A stretch of 64,000 nucleotides of DNA, from NCBI GenBank assembly GCA_003559215.1, contig PWMF01000217.1, positions 1 through 64,000 of the forward strand, in the 5' to 3' direction. Below the pieces are notes generated by a model. It was not told the DNA's origin, made no database searches, and saw only the letters and a program-made list of their open reading frames with translations. Origin of the DNA: Natrialbaceae archaeon. Lineage in GTDB: Archaea; Halobacteriota; Halobacteria; Halobacteriales; Natrialbaceae. Made by a program: the position numbers and the translations under genes. How positions within the stretch are numbered: position 1 is the first letter of the stretch; every line of letters begins with the position of its first letter. Of this stretch, positions 7,981 through 17,500 are shown one piece after another.

Positions 7981-10248
7981 TTAAAATCGATCGAGGATCG
8001 GAACTCGCTCTCGAGCCAGTTCGTCGACGGCGTTGATCGCCGCGTCGGCCGTCTCGCGATCGACGCCCCCGCCGTAGGTCGCTCGTTCGTAACAGCGCGC
8101 GACCCGCTCTGCGCGCGGATCTACCGGATCTTCCGCCGACAGCGCCGAGATGTACTGTCGGCTCGACTCGCCGCGGCGTCGCGGACGGTACTCGCGGGCC
8201 AGCAACCGCTCGAGCCGGCGGTACGCTCGCCGAGCGTCCTCGTCGGGATCGCTGCGTCGGCCGTGCCAGTAGAGACGGAACTCCCGACGGGCCCGTCGGG
8301 TCGCACCGGTTCGTCGAACCCCCGCCGCCAGCCCGACCAGTGCGAGAAGGCCGATCGCGAGCTGCTCGCGGGTGATCGTCACGACCTCACGCGGATCGAA
8401 CCCGTCGTCGCCTCCGTCGTCCGCGCTCGCGCCGTCGTCGCCGGTGTCGTCGTCGACGTTGGCCCGGTCGTCCGTGCCGTCGGGTTCCGTGTCATCGGGA
8501 CCATCGTCGTCCACCTGGCCGTCGTCGTCGGACTCGTTCGGCTCCTCGTCGTCGCTCTCTGCATCCTCGTCCTCGTTGTCGGAGATCGGGACGTCCTCGC
8601 TCTCCTCGATGTCGACGCCGTCGTGGCCGTCCTCGCGGGCCTCCTCGAGGCGGTCGTTGTGCTCGTCCTCGCGGGCGTCGCCCGGCGTCGGCTCGAAGGC
8701 GACCCAGCCGTGATCGGGGAAGTAGACCTCGACCCAGGCGTGGGCATCCAGTCCGCGGACGACGTACTCGCCGTCGTCGATCTCCTGTCCGCTGGTGTAG
8801 CCCGTCGCGTACCGGGCGGGGATCTCCTCGGCCCGCAGCATCTGAACCATCGACGTCGCGAAGTAGACGCAGTAGCCCTCGTCCATCTCGAAGAGGAACT
8901 CCTCGGCGACGTTACCCGAGGGCTGGTCGACCTCGAGGGAGTACCCCTTCGACGAGCGGAGGTACTGCTCGATCGCCACGGCGGCGTCGTAGTTCGTCTC
9001 CGCGTCCGCGGTCACCTCGGCAGTGTACTCCTCGAACTCGCTCGAGGTGTCCTCGGGAAGCTGGAGGTAGTCACTGTCGTCGATCACGCGATCGGGGTAG
9101 TCGGTCCCCGTCGCCCGGAGCTCGTCGGGGTCGGGGTCGACGATGGCGCTCTTGACCACGTACTCGTCGCCCTCGACGAGCGTGTCAGCCGGCTGTGGCT
9201 GACCGTGGGCAGAGACCTCGGCGTGTCTCACCGGTGGCCCCTCGAGTTCGACCTGCTGGGCCGCGCCTGGGAGCACGCCCAGTTCGGTCTGTGCGGTGAC
9301 GTGCTGGTTGACCGTCTCGGGGTCGCCCGGCGGTCCGTCGATCGAGCCGTCGTACTCCTCGAGGGGGCCCGACCGGATCCATTCGTCGCCCGCGAAGCGG
9401 TCGTAGACGCCGGTGCGCCAGTAGGATCGCTCCGCCGATTCGACCGTGAACCGGACCTCCGGCGAGAGGTCGACCTGGCCGCTGATCCCGGACTGCTCGC
9501 CGGCGGTGTCGATCGTCCCCTCGAGGGTCCCGTCCCCGCCGCCGGAGAACGTCGCGCCCCCGTCCTCGCCGGGAAGGATCGTAACCGACAGCGAGAGAAC
9601 GATGATCGCCGCGAACACCACCGCGAGCAGATCGGCTTGGGCGATCGAGCCGCCGCGGCGCTCGAGTTCGCCCAAGCCGATGGCGCCGATCGCGCCGACG
9701 GTTCCGACCAGGGTGACGGTCGTCCCGGCGTCGCCGGTCAGGACGAGGAACAACAGCGCGGCCCCCCCGGGAATGACGGCGAGCGCGTAGCGACCGCGCA
9801 CGGCGAGATACCACGAGAGGAAGGCGGGACCGGGCGCGAACCCGAGCGTCCAGAGTCCCGCCTCGACCATCCGAAGCAAGGGGAGCCCGGTCGCGAGCGC
9901 GGCGGTGTCGGTGAGAATCGTCTCGCTCGCGGCGAGGGCGACGCCGACGCCCGCTCCGGTCGCCTCGAGGTAGTAGGCGAAGCCGACGACGACGACGACG
10001 ATCGCCGCTGCCGTCGCCGTTCGGGGACGGATCGCCCGCGCGAGGACCGTCGCCGCAAGGATCATCGTCCCGACCAGCGCGAGCAGCGATCCGGTGCCGC
10101 CGACGACCTGGGTCACCTCGCGCAACACCCAGACGTACGAGCCGATCAGCGCCGCCACACAGGCGAGTGCGAGCAGTCGGAACGGGTCGGAACCGACCGA
10201 CCGCTCGAGGTCGACGTCGACGGTCCGTCCGCCCGAGTCGGTGCTCAC
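7981..10248 (-). CDS. Membrane transglutaminase-like protein (DUF3488/DUF4129 type)
   Basis: Multi-TM N-terminus; transglutaminase core 'GYCVYFATSMVQMLRAEEIPARYATGYTSG...VRGLDAHAWVEVYFPDHGWVAFEPTPG' (C-H-D triad); acidic linker; C-terminal TM. Confidence 0.92.
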   Translation of the reverse strand: MSTDSGGRTVDVDLERSVGSDPFRLLALACVAALIGSYVWVLREVTQVVGGTGSLLALVGTMILAATVLARAIRPRTATAAAIVVVVVGFAYYLEATGAGVGVALAASETILTDTAALATGLPLLRMVEAGLWTLGFAPGPAFLSWYLAVRGRYALAVIPGGAALLFLVLTGDAGTTVTLVGTVGAIGAIGLGELERRGGSIAQADLLAVVFAAIIVLSLSVTILPGEDGGATFSGGGDGTLEGTIDTAGEQSGISGQVDLSPEVRFTVESAERSYWRTGVYDRFAGDEWIRSGPLEEYDGSIDGPPGDPETVNQHVTAQTELGVLPGAAQQVELEGPPVRHAEVSAHGQPQPADTLVEGDEYVVKSAIVDPDPDELRATGTDYPDRVIDDSDYLQLPEDTSSEFEEYTAEVTADAETNYDAAVAIEQYLRSSKGYSLEVDQPSGNVAEEFLFEMDEGYCVYFATSMVQMLRAEEIPARYATGYTSGQEIDDGEYVVRGLDAHAWVEVYFPDHGWVAFEPTPGDAREDEHNDRLEEAREDGHDGVDIEESEDVPISDNEDEDAESDDEEPNESDDDGQVDDDGPDDTEPDGTDDRANVDDDTGDDGASADDGGDDGFDPREVVTITREQLAIGLLALVGLAAGVRRTGATRRARREFRLYWHGRRSDPDEDARRAYRRLERLLAREYRPRRRGESSRQYISALSAEDPVDPRAERVARCYERATYGGGVDRETADAAINAVDELARERVPILDRF

Positions 10249-11306
10249 GCGGCCACCCCCTGCGAGCCGTCCGTGTCCCCGGTCGACGATCCGCTCCCGT
10301 CGACGTGGCCGTCAGCCGTCGTTCGACCGTCGGCACCGCGGAGCCGATCGAACGGGATCTCGTGACCGTCGACGACGATCGTGGTCCCGCTCGCGTCCGA
10401 CTGGACCAGAACGTCGGCCTCGACCCGGTCCCGCTCGTCGAGTTCCTCGGCCTCGAGGACGGAAAGCGATCGGAGCAGCGATCGGTGGTGCTGACGGCCG
10501 GTACTCGGCGGGTGTCCCTCGGCTCCGGCGGTCAGCCCGACCCGAACCTCGCACTCGAGCAGGTAGGTCGCGACGCTGGCGACGGCCGCGGCCAGCTCGT
10601 TCTCCCGACCGGGAGTACACTCGGCGGCGACCGTGGCCGCGCCGACGGTCTCGTCGGCGGCGAACTCCTTGACAACGAGTTCGCCGTCCGGTCGTTTGGC
10701 CGCAGATTTCCAGTGGACCTCCCGGAGCGGATCGCCGCGCTGGTACTCCCGGAGGTGGTCGAACTCCTCGCGGTTGGCCTCCCGCGCGACGCCGGTGAGT
10801 ACCTCGAGGTCGCGACTCGTCCCGTTCTGTAGGTCGTAGACCCGCGGGTAGGCGAGCACTGTCGCCGTCTCCTCGTACTCGAACCGTCGCTCGCAGAGTC
10901 CGAAGATGTCCCTCACCGCGATCGACAGCGGTCCGACCCGGTGTTTGCCCCGCCTCTTGAGGATGAGATCGTACTCGAACTCGGTCTCGCCCTCGAGAGT
11001 CGATTCGATGCTCGGGTTCGGTGCGGCGAGCCCGTCGCCGACGTCGTCGTGGACGGTTGCGACGACGCTGGAGTCGGTTTCGATCGCGACGGAGACGGTT
11101 CGGGTCTCGTCGAGGAACCCCTCCGGAACCGGGGCTCGCCTGACCGTGGGTCTGTCGGCACTCACCGTTGTGAGGACGGCGGCGACGACGACGACCAGCA
11201 GCGGGATGACGATGGCGTCGAGCGAGCGCGGCCCGTACTGCCAGCTCATCACGGTTCCGAACGCGGCGACCGCGACGGCTCCCCAGCCGCGACTCGTGAG
11301 TCTCAT
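10245..11306 (-). CDS. DUF58 domain protein
   Basis: 353 aa; 'DLEVLTGVAREANREEFDHLREYQRGDPLREVHWKSAAKRPDGELVVKEF' is a DUF58 signature; start overlaps next gene by 4 bp. Confidence 0.92.
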   Translation of the reverse strand: MRLTSRGWGAVAVAAFGTVMSWQYGPRSLDAIVIPLLVVVVAAVLTTVSADRPTVRRAPVPEGFLDETRTVSVAIETDSSVVATVHDDVGDGLAAPNPSIESTLEGETEFEYDLILKRRGKHRVGPLSIAVRDIFGLCERRFEYEETATVLAYPRVYDLQNGTSRDLEVLTGVAREANREEFDHLREYQRGDPLREVHWKSAAKRPDGELVVKEFAADETVGAATVAAECTPGRENELAAAVASVATYLLECEVRVGLTAGAEGHPPSTGRQHHRSLLRSLSVLEAEELDERDRVEADVLVQSDASGTTIVVDGHEIPFDRLRGADGRTTADGHVDGSGSSTGDTDGSQGVAA

Positions 11307-12280
11307 TCGACGTTCGTGTACTCGAGGGCGTCGGCGACGACCGACTCGCCGTCCCGGTCCCGGCTCTCAGTTTTGATCCGGTGGCTCAACACGACCGGGG
11401 CCTCCGTCTGGAGATCGTCCGGGATGACGTACTCGCGGCCCGCGAGGGCGGCTCGAGCCTGCGCGGCTCGCAGCAGCGAGATGGTCGCCCGCGGGCTGAC
11501 GCCGATGCGGGCGTGTTCGCGGGTGTAGCCCGCCAGCCGCGTCGCGTACGCTCGAACCGGCTCCTCGACGCGGATCCCGGCGACGGTCTCGCGGGCGCGA
11601 ACGAGCGTCTCGAGGTCGGTCACCGGGCCGAGGGAGTCGATCGGATGGTGACCGACAGCCCGGCCGAGCAGTTCGGTCTCCTCCTCGGGATCGGGATACC
11701 CCAGGCTGAGCTTCTTCATGAAGCGGTCGATCTCGGCGAACGGCAGCTCGTAGGTCTGGTTGGGTTCGACGGCGTTCTGGGTCGCGATGACGGTAAAGGG
11801 GTCCGGCAGCGCGCGGGTCTCGCCGTCGACGGTGACCTGTTCCTCGGCCATCGCTTCGAGCAGCGCCGACTGGGCCTTCGGCGGCGCGCGGTTGATCTCG
11901 TCGCCCAGGACGACGTTTGCAAAGATCGGTCCCGCGTTGAACTCGAACTCGCGGGTCTTCTGGTTGAAGACGTTGACCCCGGTGACGTCCGCGGGGAGGA
12001 GGTCAGGGGTGAACTGGATCCGCCGGAACGTACAGTCGACCGAGCGGGCGATCGAGCGGGCGAGCATCGTCTTGCCGACGCCGGGGACGTCGTCGAGCAG
12101 GACGTGCCCGCGCCCGAGAAGCGCCGTGATCACGTGTTCGATCGCGTCGTCGTGTCCGACGATGACCCGGGAGACGTTCGCCTCGACGTCCGCACAGAGA
12201 TCCGCGATCGTCGAAACGGGGAGGGGATCGGGCCCGGAGGGCTCTCGGTCGGCCGCGGACTGGGGGGTCGGCTCAGTCAT
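11303..12280 (-). CDS. MoxR-family AAA+ ATPase
   Basis: 'GHVLLDDVPGVGKTMLARSIARS' Walker A; 'VVLGDEINRAPPKAQSALLEAMAEEQVTVDG' Walker B. Confidence 0.95.
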   Translation of the reverse strand: MTEPTPQSAADREPSGPDPLPVSTIADLCADVEANVSRVIVGHDDAIEHVITALLGRGHVLLDDVPGVGKTMLARSIARSVDCTFRRIQFTPDLLPADVTGVNVFNQKTREFEFNAGPIFANVVLGDEINRAPPKAQSALLEAMAEEQVTVDGETRALPDPFTVIATQNAVEPNQTYELPFAEIDRFMKKLSLGYPDPEEETELLGRAVGHHPIDSLGPVTDLETLVRARETVAGIRVEEPVRAYATRLAGYTREHARIGVSPRATISLLRAAQARAALAGREYVIPDDLQTEAPVVLSHRIKTESRDRDGESVVADALEYTNVE

Positions 12281-12473
12281 GGCTCGAGACGGTCTCCGTC
12301 GGGAACCCGCAAGCTACTCATCAGTACGGTATCAGTGAGTTAGAACCATATGTTTTGTGTTGACGGGGGTTACGGGCGGCGGTCTGCGTTCGAACGTTGA
12401 ACCGGCCGGCCCCGATCGAGCGTGGCCACTACGGGGCGTAGCAGTCGGAAAACGATACCTCCGCCGTGACACC

Positions 12474-12668
12474 TCAGAGCCGTTCGACGTCGTTCGCCCG
12501 CGGGCCCTTATCGGCTTCCACGATCTCGAACTCGACTTCCTGGCCCTCCTCGAGGTCGGGGCCACCGACGTCTTCCATGTGGAAGAACACGTCCTCGTCT
12601 GCGTCCTCAGTTTCGATGAAGCCGTAACCGCCAGTGTCGTTGAAGAATGCGACCGTACCTTTCGCCAT
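12474..12668 (-). CDS. cspA: Cold-shock protein (CspA family)
   Basis: 64 aa MAKGTVAFFNDTGGYGFIETEDADEDVFFHMEDVGGPDLEEGQEVEFEIVEADKGPRANDVERL; RNP motifs. Confidence 0.96.
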   Translation of the reverse strand: MAKGTVAFFNDTGGYGFIETEDADEDVFFHMEDVGGPDLEEGQEVEFEIVEADKGPRANDVERL

Positions 12669-12686
12669 TGCAAGTTCATAGAACCG

Positions 12687-12712
12687 CGACAAAGATATAA
12701 ATGTTCGGGAGG
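12687..12712 (-). promoter_or_regulatory. TATA-box promoter region of cspA
   Basis: Minus strand 'ccgaacatttatatctttgtc' about 25-40 nt upstream of the ATG. Confidence 0.5.
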
Positions 12713-12738
12713 GAGTACCGCACTCGGGATCCCGGCGA

Positions 12739-12993
12739 TCACCAGGACTTACACGCCGGACAGACAAGTGCGCCCTCCTCGCGCCAGACGCGCTCGACGG
12801 CTCTCTCGCAGCGCTGGCAGGTATAGGTGCCCCAGGCGTAAGTCGACAGCGCCGTCCTGCGAGCGGTCGAGTCGCCGTCGATGGCCCGATCGGCTCCGTC
12901 CCTGTCGGACTCGTCGCGTTCTCGGCTGCCTTCGCCGTCGTCTGCTCGATCCGTCGATCCGGTGAACGACGAGAGCGTCGCGTCGTCGGTCAT
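12739..12993 (-). CDS. Small zinc-ribbon protein
   Basis: C-terminal 'YTCQRCERAVERVWREEGALVCPACKSW' (two CxxC); internal ATG at 12993 preferred over the longer track ORF. Confidence 0.7.
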   Translation of the reverse strand: MTDDATLSSFTGSTDRADDGEGSRERDESDRDGADRAIDGDSTARRTALSTYAWGTYTCQRCERAVERVWREEGALVCPACKSW

Positions 12994-13083
12994 CGCTCTC
13001 GCGTACGATCGGAGACAGGTTAAGCTCGACCGTTCGGTGCCGGGATCGGCACCCCCAAGTACCATCCCTGACAACACACAGCT

Positions 13084-13278
13084 ATGGACTCCGCCGTAGT
13101 GATGAACGTGATCGTGGACAACGTTCGGGAGATGAACGAGTACTTCACCGAGGTCGCGATGGGCGACGGGCTCGCCCCGCTGCTCGTTCTCGTCGGAACG
13201 TTGCTGATCGTCTTCTCGCTGGGCGTCTTCGGCGCCCTGACGCTCGGGGCCGTCGGTAACCTCTTTACTTCGAGCTAG
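13084..13278 (+). CDS. Small single-TM membrane protein (64 aa)
   Basis: 'GLAPLLVLVGTLLIVFSLGVFGALTLGAVGNLF' hydrophobic segment. Confidence 0.65.
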   Translation: MDSAVVMNVIVDNVREMNEYFTEVAMGDGLAPLLVLVGTLLIVFSLGVFGALTLGAVGNLFTSS

Positions 13279-14278
13279 TCGCCCGGTCGAGCGCCTCGCT
13301 CGCCCGCTCGATCGAGTCCTCGAGCTCCGGCCCCAGTGGCGAGCCGACGACGATTCCGTCGACGTGCTCGAGGGCGGCTGCGAAGCGGTCTGTAACGGTG
13401 TCGACCGTGCCGGCGATACAGAAGTGGTCGATCATTCGCGGCGTCACGCGTTCGAACGCTTCGCCCAGATCGCCGTTCTCGACGGCCTCGCTGATCTCGC
13501 TTGCCGCCTCGCGGTCGATGTCGTGACGGTCGAGCACCGGCTCGGCCGCGCCGCCGACGATGAAGGCGACCGGCGGGCGAGCCGCCTCGCGGGCCGCGTC
13601 CTCGTCGGCGGCGACGCTGGTGCTGGCGAACGCGAGCGACTCGAACTCGCCGCCGTCGTCGGAACGCTCTTCGAGCCCCTTCTCGAGCTGTCCTGCGGCC
13701 CACTCGAGGTCGTCCGGATGAGCCGCGTTGATCAGGACTCCGTCGGCGTGTTTCGCGCTCATTCGGAGCATGTGGGGCCCCTGTGCACCGACGTAGACCG
13801 GCAGCTCGCGGGGCTCGAGATTCAGTGAGGCGTCGCGGGCGGTAAAGGTTCCCTCGTGGGTGATCGTTTCGCCGGCCCAGAGATCGCGGGCCACGCCGAA
13901 CGACTCGAGGACCCGCCGCAGCGGTCGTTCGTGCTCGTAGCCCAGATTCGAGAGCGCGGACCGGTCGCCGGCGCCGATCCCGAAGACGCCGCGGCCGTCG
14001 CTGACCTCGTCGATCGTCGCCGCCTGGCTCGCGAGTTTGACGGGGTGGGTGTCGTAGGGGTTGACGATCCCCGGTCCCAGCCGCATGGAGTCGGTTGCCT
14101 CGGCCATCCGCGCGAGCGCGACGAACGGATCGCGGTTGAAGTAGTGACTGCTCGCGAACGCGACGTCGAACCCCTCGCGTTCCGCGACGCCGGCGATCTC
14201 TCCCATCCGTTCCGGCGAGTGTTCCGGCGTGAGTTCGATGCCTCGAGTCGTCTCCTCGGTTGGTGTGTCGTTTGTCAT
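13265..14278 (-). CDS. mer: F420-dependent 5,10-methylenetetrahydromethanopterin reductase-like (LLM class)
   Basis: 'GIELTPEHSPERMGEIAGVAEREGFDVAFASSHYFNRDPFVALARMAEAT..LGPGIVNPYDTHPVKLASQAATIDEVSDGRGVFGIGAGD'. Start at MTNDTPTEE. Confidence 0.92.
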   Translation of the reverse strand: MTNDTPTEETTRGIELTPEHSPERMGEIAGVAEREGFDVAFASSHYFNRDPFVALARMAEATDSMRLGPGIVNPYDTHPVKLASQAATIDEVSDGRGVFGIGAGDRSALSNLGYEHERPLRRVLESFGVARDLWAGETITHEGTFTARDASLNLEPRELPVYVGAQGPHMLRMSAKHADGVLINAAHPDDLEWAAGQLEKGLEERSDDGGEFESLAFASTSVAADEDAAREAARPPVAFIVGGAAEPVLDRHDIDREAASEISEAVENGDLGEAFERVTPRMIDHFCIAGTVDTVTDRFAAALEHVDGIVVGSPLGPELEDSIERASEALDRATSSK

Positions 14279-15045
14279 TGTTCGAATTCCCACTCCCGCA
14301 GGGCCTGGCGAACCAGGTCGTCCTCGACGTCCCTGAACAGCTCGTCGCTTCCCTCGAGGTCGCCGAACGCCCAGTCGCGGACGACGACTGCGGGGGTCCC
14401 GTCGGCACCCTCCCCGGTGACGAGGTTCGCGGCGCTGGCGAGCTCGTCGACCACCGACTGGACGGTGACGCCGAGTTCGCGGCCGTCCCGGTCGCGCTCG
14501 CCGCGCCAGTCCCGGCTCGCGGCCATCCCAGCCCAGCCGAGCGCGACGCCGCGCTGGCCGTGGCGGAACGGCCGCCCGCAGGTGTCGGTGACGATCACGG
14601 CGACGTCCTCGTGATCGCGCGCCGCCAGCCCGTCACGGATCCGCTCGGCGCTCTCGGTCGGTTTGCGCGGAAGCAAGAGGAGATCGTGATCGGGGACGTT
14701 CGAGCGATCGATCCCCGCGTTGACGCAGATGTGGCCGAACCGCGTCTCCGTGAGCATGAACGGACGCTCGATCAGAAGCTCGGTGCTCTCCTCCAAGACC
14801 GCCTGGGCGAACCGGGGATCCTTCTTCTCGCCCGTGATCGCTCCGATCCGCTCGGCGAGTTCCCGCGCGCGACCGCTGACGGGGAACTCTTCGAGATCCG
14901 CCGTCCGCCCCTCGGCCTTCGAGACGATCGTGCTCGCGACGGTGAGCACGTCGCCGGGCTCGAGGGCGGCCCGATCGGCGACGAGTTCGGCGATGTCGTC
15001 GCCGGGGCGGATCTCGGGCAGATCCGTAACCGCTGTCAGTTCCAT
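14275..15045 (-). CDS. cofE: Coenzyme F420-0:L-glutamate ligase
   Basis: 'GDDIAELVADRAALEPGDVLTVASTIVSKAEGRTADLEEF...RPFRHGQRGVALGWAGM'; 4-bp overlap with mer. Confidence 0.94.
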   Translation of the reverse strand: MELTAVTDLPEIRPGDDIAELVADRAALEPGDVLTVASTIVSKAEGRTADLEEFPVSGRARELAERIGAITGEKKDPRFAQAVLEESTELLIERPFMLTETRFGHICVNAGIDRSNVPDHDLLLLPRKPTESAERIRDGLAARDHEDVAVIVTDTCGRPFRHGQRGVALGWAGMAASRDWRGERDRDGRELGVTVQSVVDELASAANLVTGEGADGTPAVVVRDWAFGDLEGSDELFRDVEDDLVRQALREWEFEQ

Positions 15046-15140
15046 ACCGGAGCGTAGGGAAGCGCCGTCAAAAGCGCACCGTCACCGGAGCTTTCGTCCG
15101 GTCCGAAAGCGACTCCAGGGCTCCCGGCCTCGATACGAGC

Positions 15141-16463
15141 ATGATCGACACCGACGACCGCGATCGTTCCCGCGTGGTCACCGCCTTCCTCCGTCACGAC
15201 GGCGACGTGTTACTGCTGCGCCGCAGTGACGCCGTCGGAACCTACGCGGGTCGGTGGGGCGGGGTCTCCGGTTTCGCCGAGGGTGACCCCGACGACCAGG
15301 TCAGAGCGGAGATCCGCGAAGAGACCGGCCTCGAGGACGCCGTCTCGCTCGTCCGCTCGGGCCGGCCCGTCGAGTTCGCCGACGCGGACCTCGGGCGCGA
15401 GTGGGTCGTCCACCCCTACCTCTTCGACTGCGAGGACCGCGAGGTCGACCTGAGCAAGGAGCACGACACCGCCGAGTGGGCTCCACCGACCGAAATCGCG
15501 GATCCCGACTCGGATCGCGAGACGGTGCCGGAGCTGTGGACGGCCTACGAGCGAGTCGCGCCGACGGTTCGCTCGATCGCCGCCGACGGCGAGCACGGCG
15601 CTGCCTACCTGTCGATCCGCGCGCTCGAGATCCTTCGTGATCGTGCGGGCCTGCTCGTCGCCGAGCGCGACGCCGGCGAGTCCGCAACCGATCCCGACGA
15701 GGAGTGGGACGAACTCGCCGAACTCGCCCGTCGGCTGCTCGAGGCCCGGCCCTCGATGGCGGTTCTGCGAAACCGGGTGAACCGAACGATGGCCGACGCC
15801 GAGGCCGCGGTCGACGGGGGGTCAGCGAGCGCGACCGAGGTGCTTGACGCGGCGCTTGCGGGCATCGACCGCGCCCTCGAGGCCGACACGGAGGCGGCGG
15901 CGACCGCGGCCGACTCCCTCGAGGGGAGCGTCATGACGCTGTCGCGCTCCGGAACCGTCCTCGAGGCGCTCCGCGAGGGCGGGCCATCGCGGGCCTTCGT
16001 CGCCGAATCCCGACCCGCCCGGGAGGGCGTCGGCGTCGCCGAGGCGCTGGCCGAGGACTGCGCCGTCACGCTGCACACCGACGCGGCCGCGGCCCACCTG
16101 CTCGCGGCCGAGGACGTCGACCGGGTGCTCGTCGGCGCGGACACGATCCGGGCCGACGGCGCCGTCGTCAACAAGACGGGTACCCGAGCGCTGGCGGTCG
16201 CCGCCACACGGGAGGACGTCCCGGTGACCGTCGTCGCCGCCACGGACAAGCTCTCGACCCGCGAGGAGCTGAACCTCGAGTCCGGCGACCGCTCGGCCGT
16301 GTACGACGGCGAGGCCGGTATCGACGTGGCGAACCCGACGTTCGACGTCACGCCCGCCGACTGCGTGAACGAGGTCGCGACCGAGCGCGATCGGCTCGAT
16401 CCGGAATCGCTCGAGGACGTCGTCGAGGAGCTTCGCGAGCTCGAGGACTGGCGGAGCTCGTAG
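15141..16463 (+). CDS. NUDIX domain fused to eIF-2B/ribose-1,5-bisphosphate isomerase-like domain
   Basis: N-terminus 'VVTAFLRHDGDVLLLRRSDAVGTYAGRWGGVSGFAEGDPDDQVRAEIREETGLE'; C-terminus 'VGADTIRADGAVVNKTGTRALAVAATREDVPVTVVAATDKL' eIF2B signature. Confidence 0.93.
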   Translation: MIDTDDRDRSRVVTAFLRHDGDVLLLRRSDAVGTYAGRWGGVSGFAEGDPDDQVRAEIREETGLEDAVSLVRSGRPVEFADADLGREWVVHPYLFDCEDREVDLSKEHDTAEWAPPTEIADPDSDRETVPELWTAYERVAPTVRSIAADGEHGAAYLSIRALEILRDRAGLLVAERDAGESATDPDEEWDELAELARRLLEARPSMAVLRNRVNRTMADAEAAVDGGSASATEVLDAALAGIDRALEADTEAAATAADSLEGSVMTLSRSGTVLEALREGGPSRAFVAESRPAREGVGVAEALAEDCAVTLHTDAAAAHLLAAEDVDRVLVGADTIRADGAVVNKTGTRALAVAATREDVPVTVVAATDKLSTREELNLESGDRSAVYDGEAGIDVANPTFDVTPADCVNEVATERDRLDPESLEDVVEELRELEDWRSS

Positions 16464-16519
16464 CGCGTAGCGCCGGCCGACGCACAACGCTTTTCCTGAC
16501 TGTCAGTATCGACAACTGT

Positions 16520-17077
16520 ATGCCCGGAGCACGGATCCGACGCGGCGAGCGGGTGACGCTACGGACGCTCGAGGACGAAGATCGACCGTTCATCCAGCGA
16601 GCGTACGCGAACCCAGAGATCCGATACCCGCTCGGGACGCCGCTGAAGCGCCGCGACAACCTCGAGAGCTGGCTCGACGACGACGCCGATCGACTCTTGG
16701 TCTGTCTCGATGAGGCCGAAACCGGTCCGGGAACACCAGGTACGGGCGCGACGGAACCGATCGGTCTCGTCACCGTCGAGGACGCCGACTGGCGTCGTCC
16801 GGACCTCGTCTACTGGCTCGTTCCCGAGTATCACGGCGAGGGGTACAGTCGGGAAGCGGTCTCGCTGGTCGTCGACTACGTTTTCCGGACCCACAACGCG
16901 CCCGGCGTGGGTGCGACGGCGTACGACTTCAACGACGCGTCGCGGGGTCTGCTCGAGTCGCTGGGATTCGTCGAGGAGGGCCGGATTCGCAAGGATCGGT
17001 TCGTCGACGGTGCGTACCGAGACACGATCCAGTACGGGTTGCTTCGCGAGGAGTGGGACGGAAGCCGAAAGCAGTAG
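16520..17077 (+). CDS. GNAT family N-acetyltransferase (RimJ/RimL type)
   Basis: 'GERVTLRTLEDEDRPFIQRAYANPEIR...YWLVPEYHGEGYSREAVSLVVDYVF..NDASRGLLESLGFVEEGRIRKDRFVDGAYRDTIQYGLLREEW'. Confidence 0.93.
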   Translation: MPGARIRRGERVTLRTLEDEDRPFIQRAYANPEIRYPLGTPLKRRDNLESWLDDDADRLLVCLDEAETGPGTPGTGATEPIGLVTVEDADWRRPDLVYWLVPEYHGEGYSREAVSLVVDYVFRTHNAPGVGATAYDFNDASRGLLESLGFVEEGRIRKDRFVDGAYRDTIQYGLLREEWDGSRKQ

Positions 17078-17139
17078 CTTCGGAACGGTCCCGTCAGACG
17101 AACGACGCGGGACCCATCGGTTCGTGAGGCTTTTGCGTG

Positions 17140-17160
17140 CGACCGGCGTAGCGTCGGTCG
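17140..17160. other. Hairpin (9-bp stem with one mismatch/G-U, 3-nt loop) 3' of the GNAT gene
   Basis: CGACCGGCG-TAG-CGTCGGTCG, visible by self-complementarity. Confidence 0.4.
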
Positions 17161-17458
17161 TGGCGGCCGTGACGAAGAGTTACCCCCTCCGAGCCCCTTG
17201 TGACGAGGGACTTTCCCCGAGCCGCCATCGCTTTCGAACTCCCGTAGTACCGACTGAAACGGTTTACGACCGGTCGTGCGATCAGGTTTGTACTGGCTTT
17301 CGGTGCCGACCAGAGCCACAAGGTCCCAGTACTGCCAGTTGCGGGACGGTGTAGGATCAAAACGAGCGAACTCTCATCGCGATCGGGTTCCGGCGTACTC
17401 GCTTCGAACCCCCTCGAGCGGATCGATTCGAACGACGAGTGGTGGCGGAAATCGCCAT

Positions 17459-17500
17459 TATATTCGTATAGATAATATAATAAACCTAGTTAAACCGGAC
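17459..17500 (+). promoter_or_regulatory. AT-rich promoter region upstream of the M14 carboxypeptidase gene
   Basis: 'tatattcgtatagataatataataaacctagttaaacc', a sharp AT-rich island in high-GC surroundings. Confidence 0.4.

Noticed and set aside
8400-8660. GTC/GAC-rich repetitive DNA, looked like a possible repeat array
   Set aside because: Codes for the Asp/Glu-rich linker of the transglutaminase; codon-level low complexity, not CRISPR or VNTR.
8263-10365. 700-aa + ORF opposite the transglutaminase
   Set aside because: Mirror ORF of a GC-rich coding strand; real gene has clear motifs on the minus strand.
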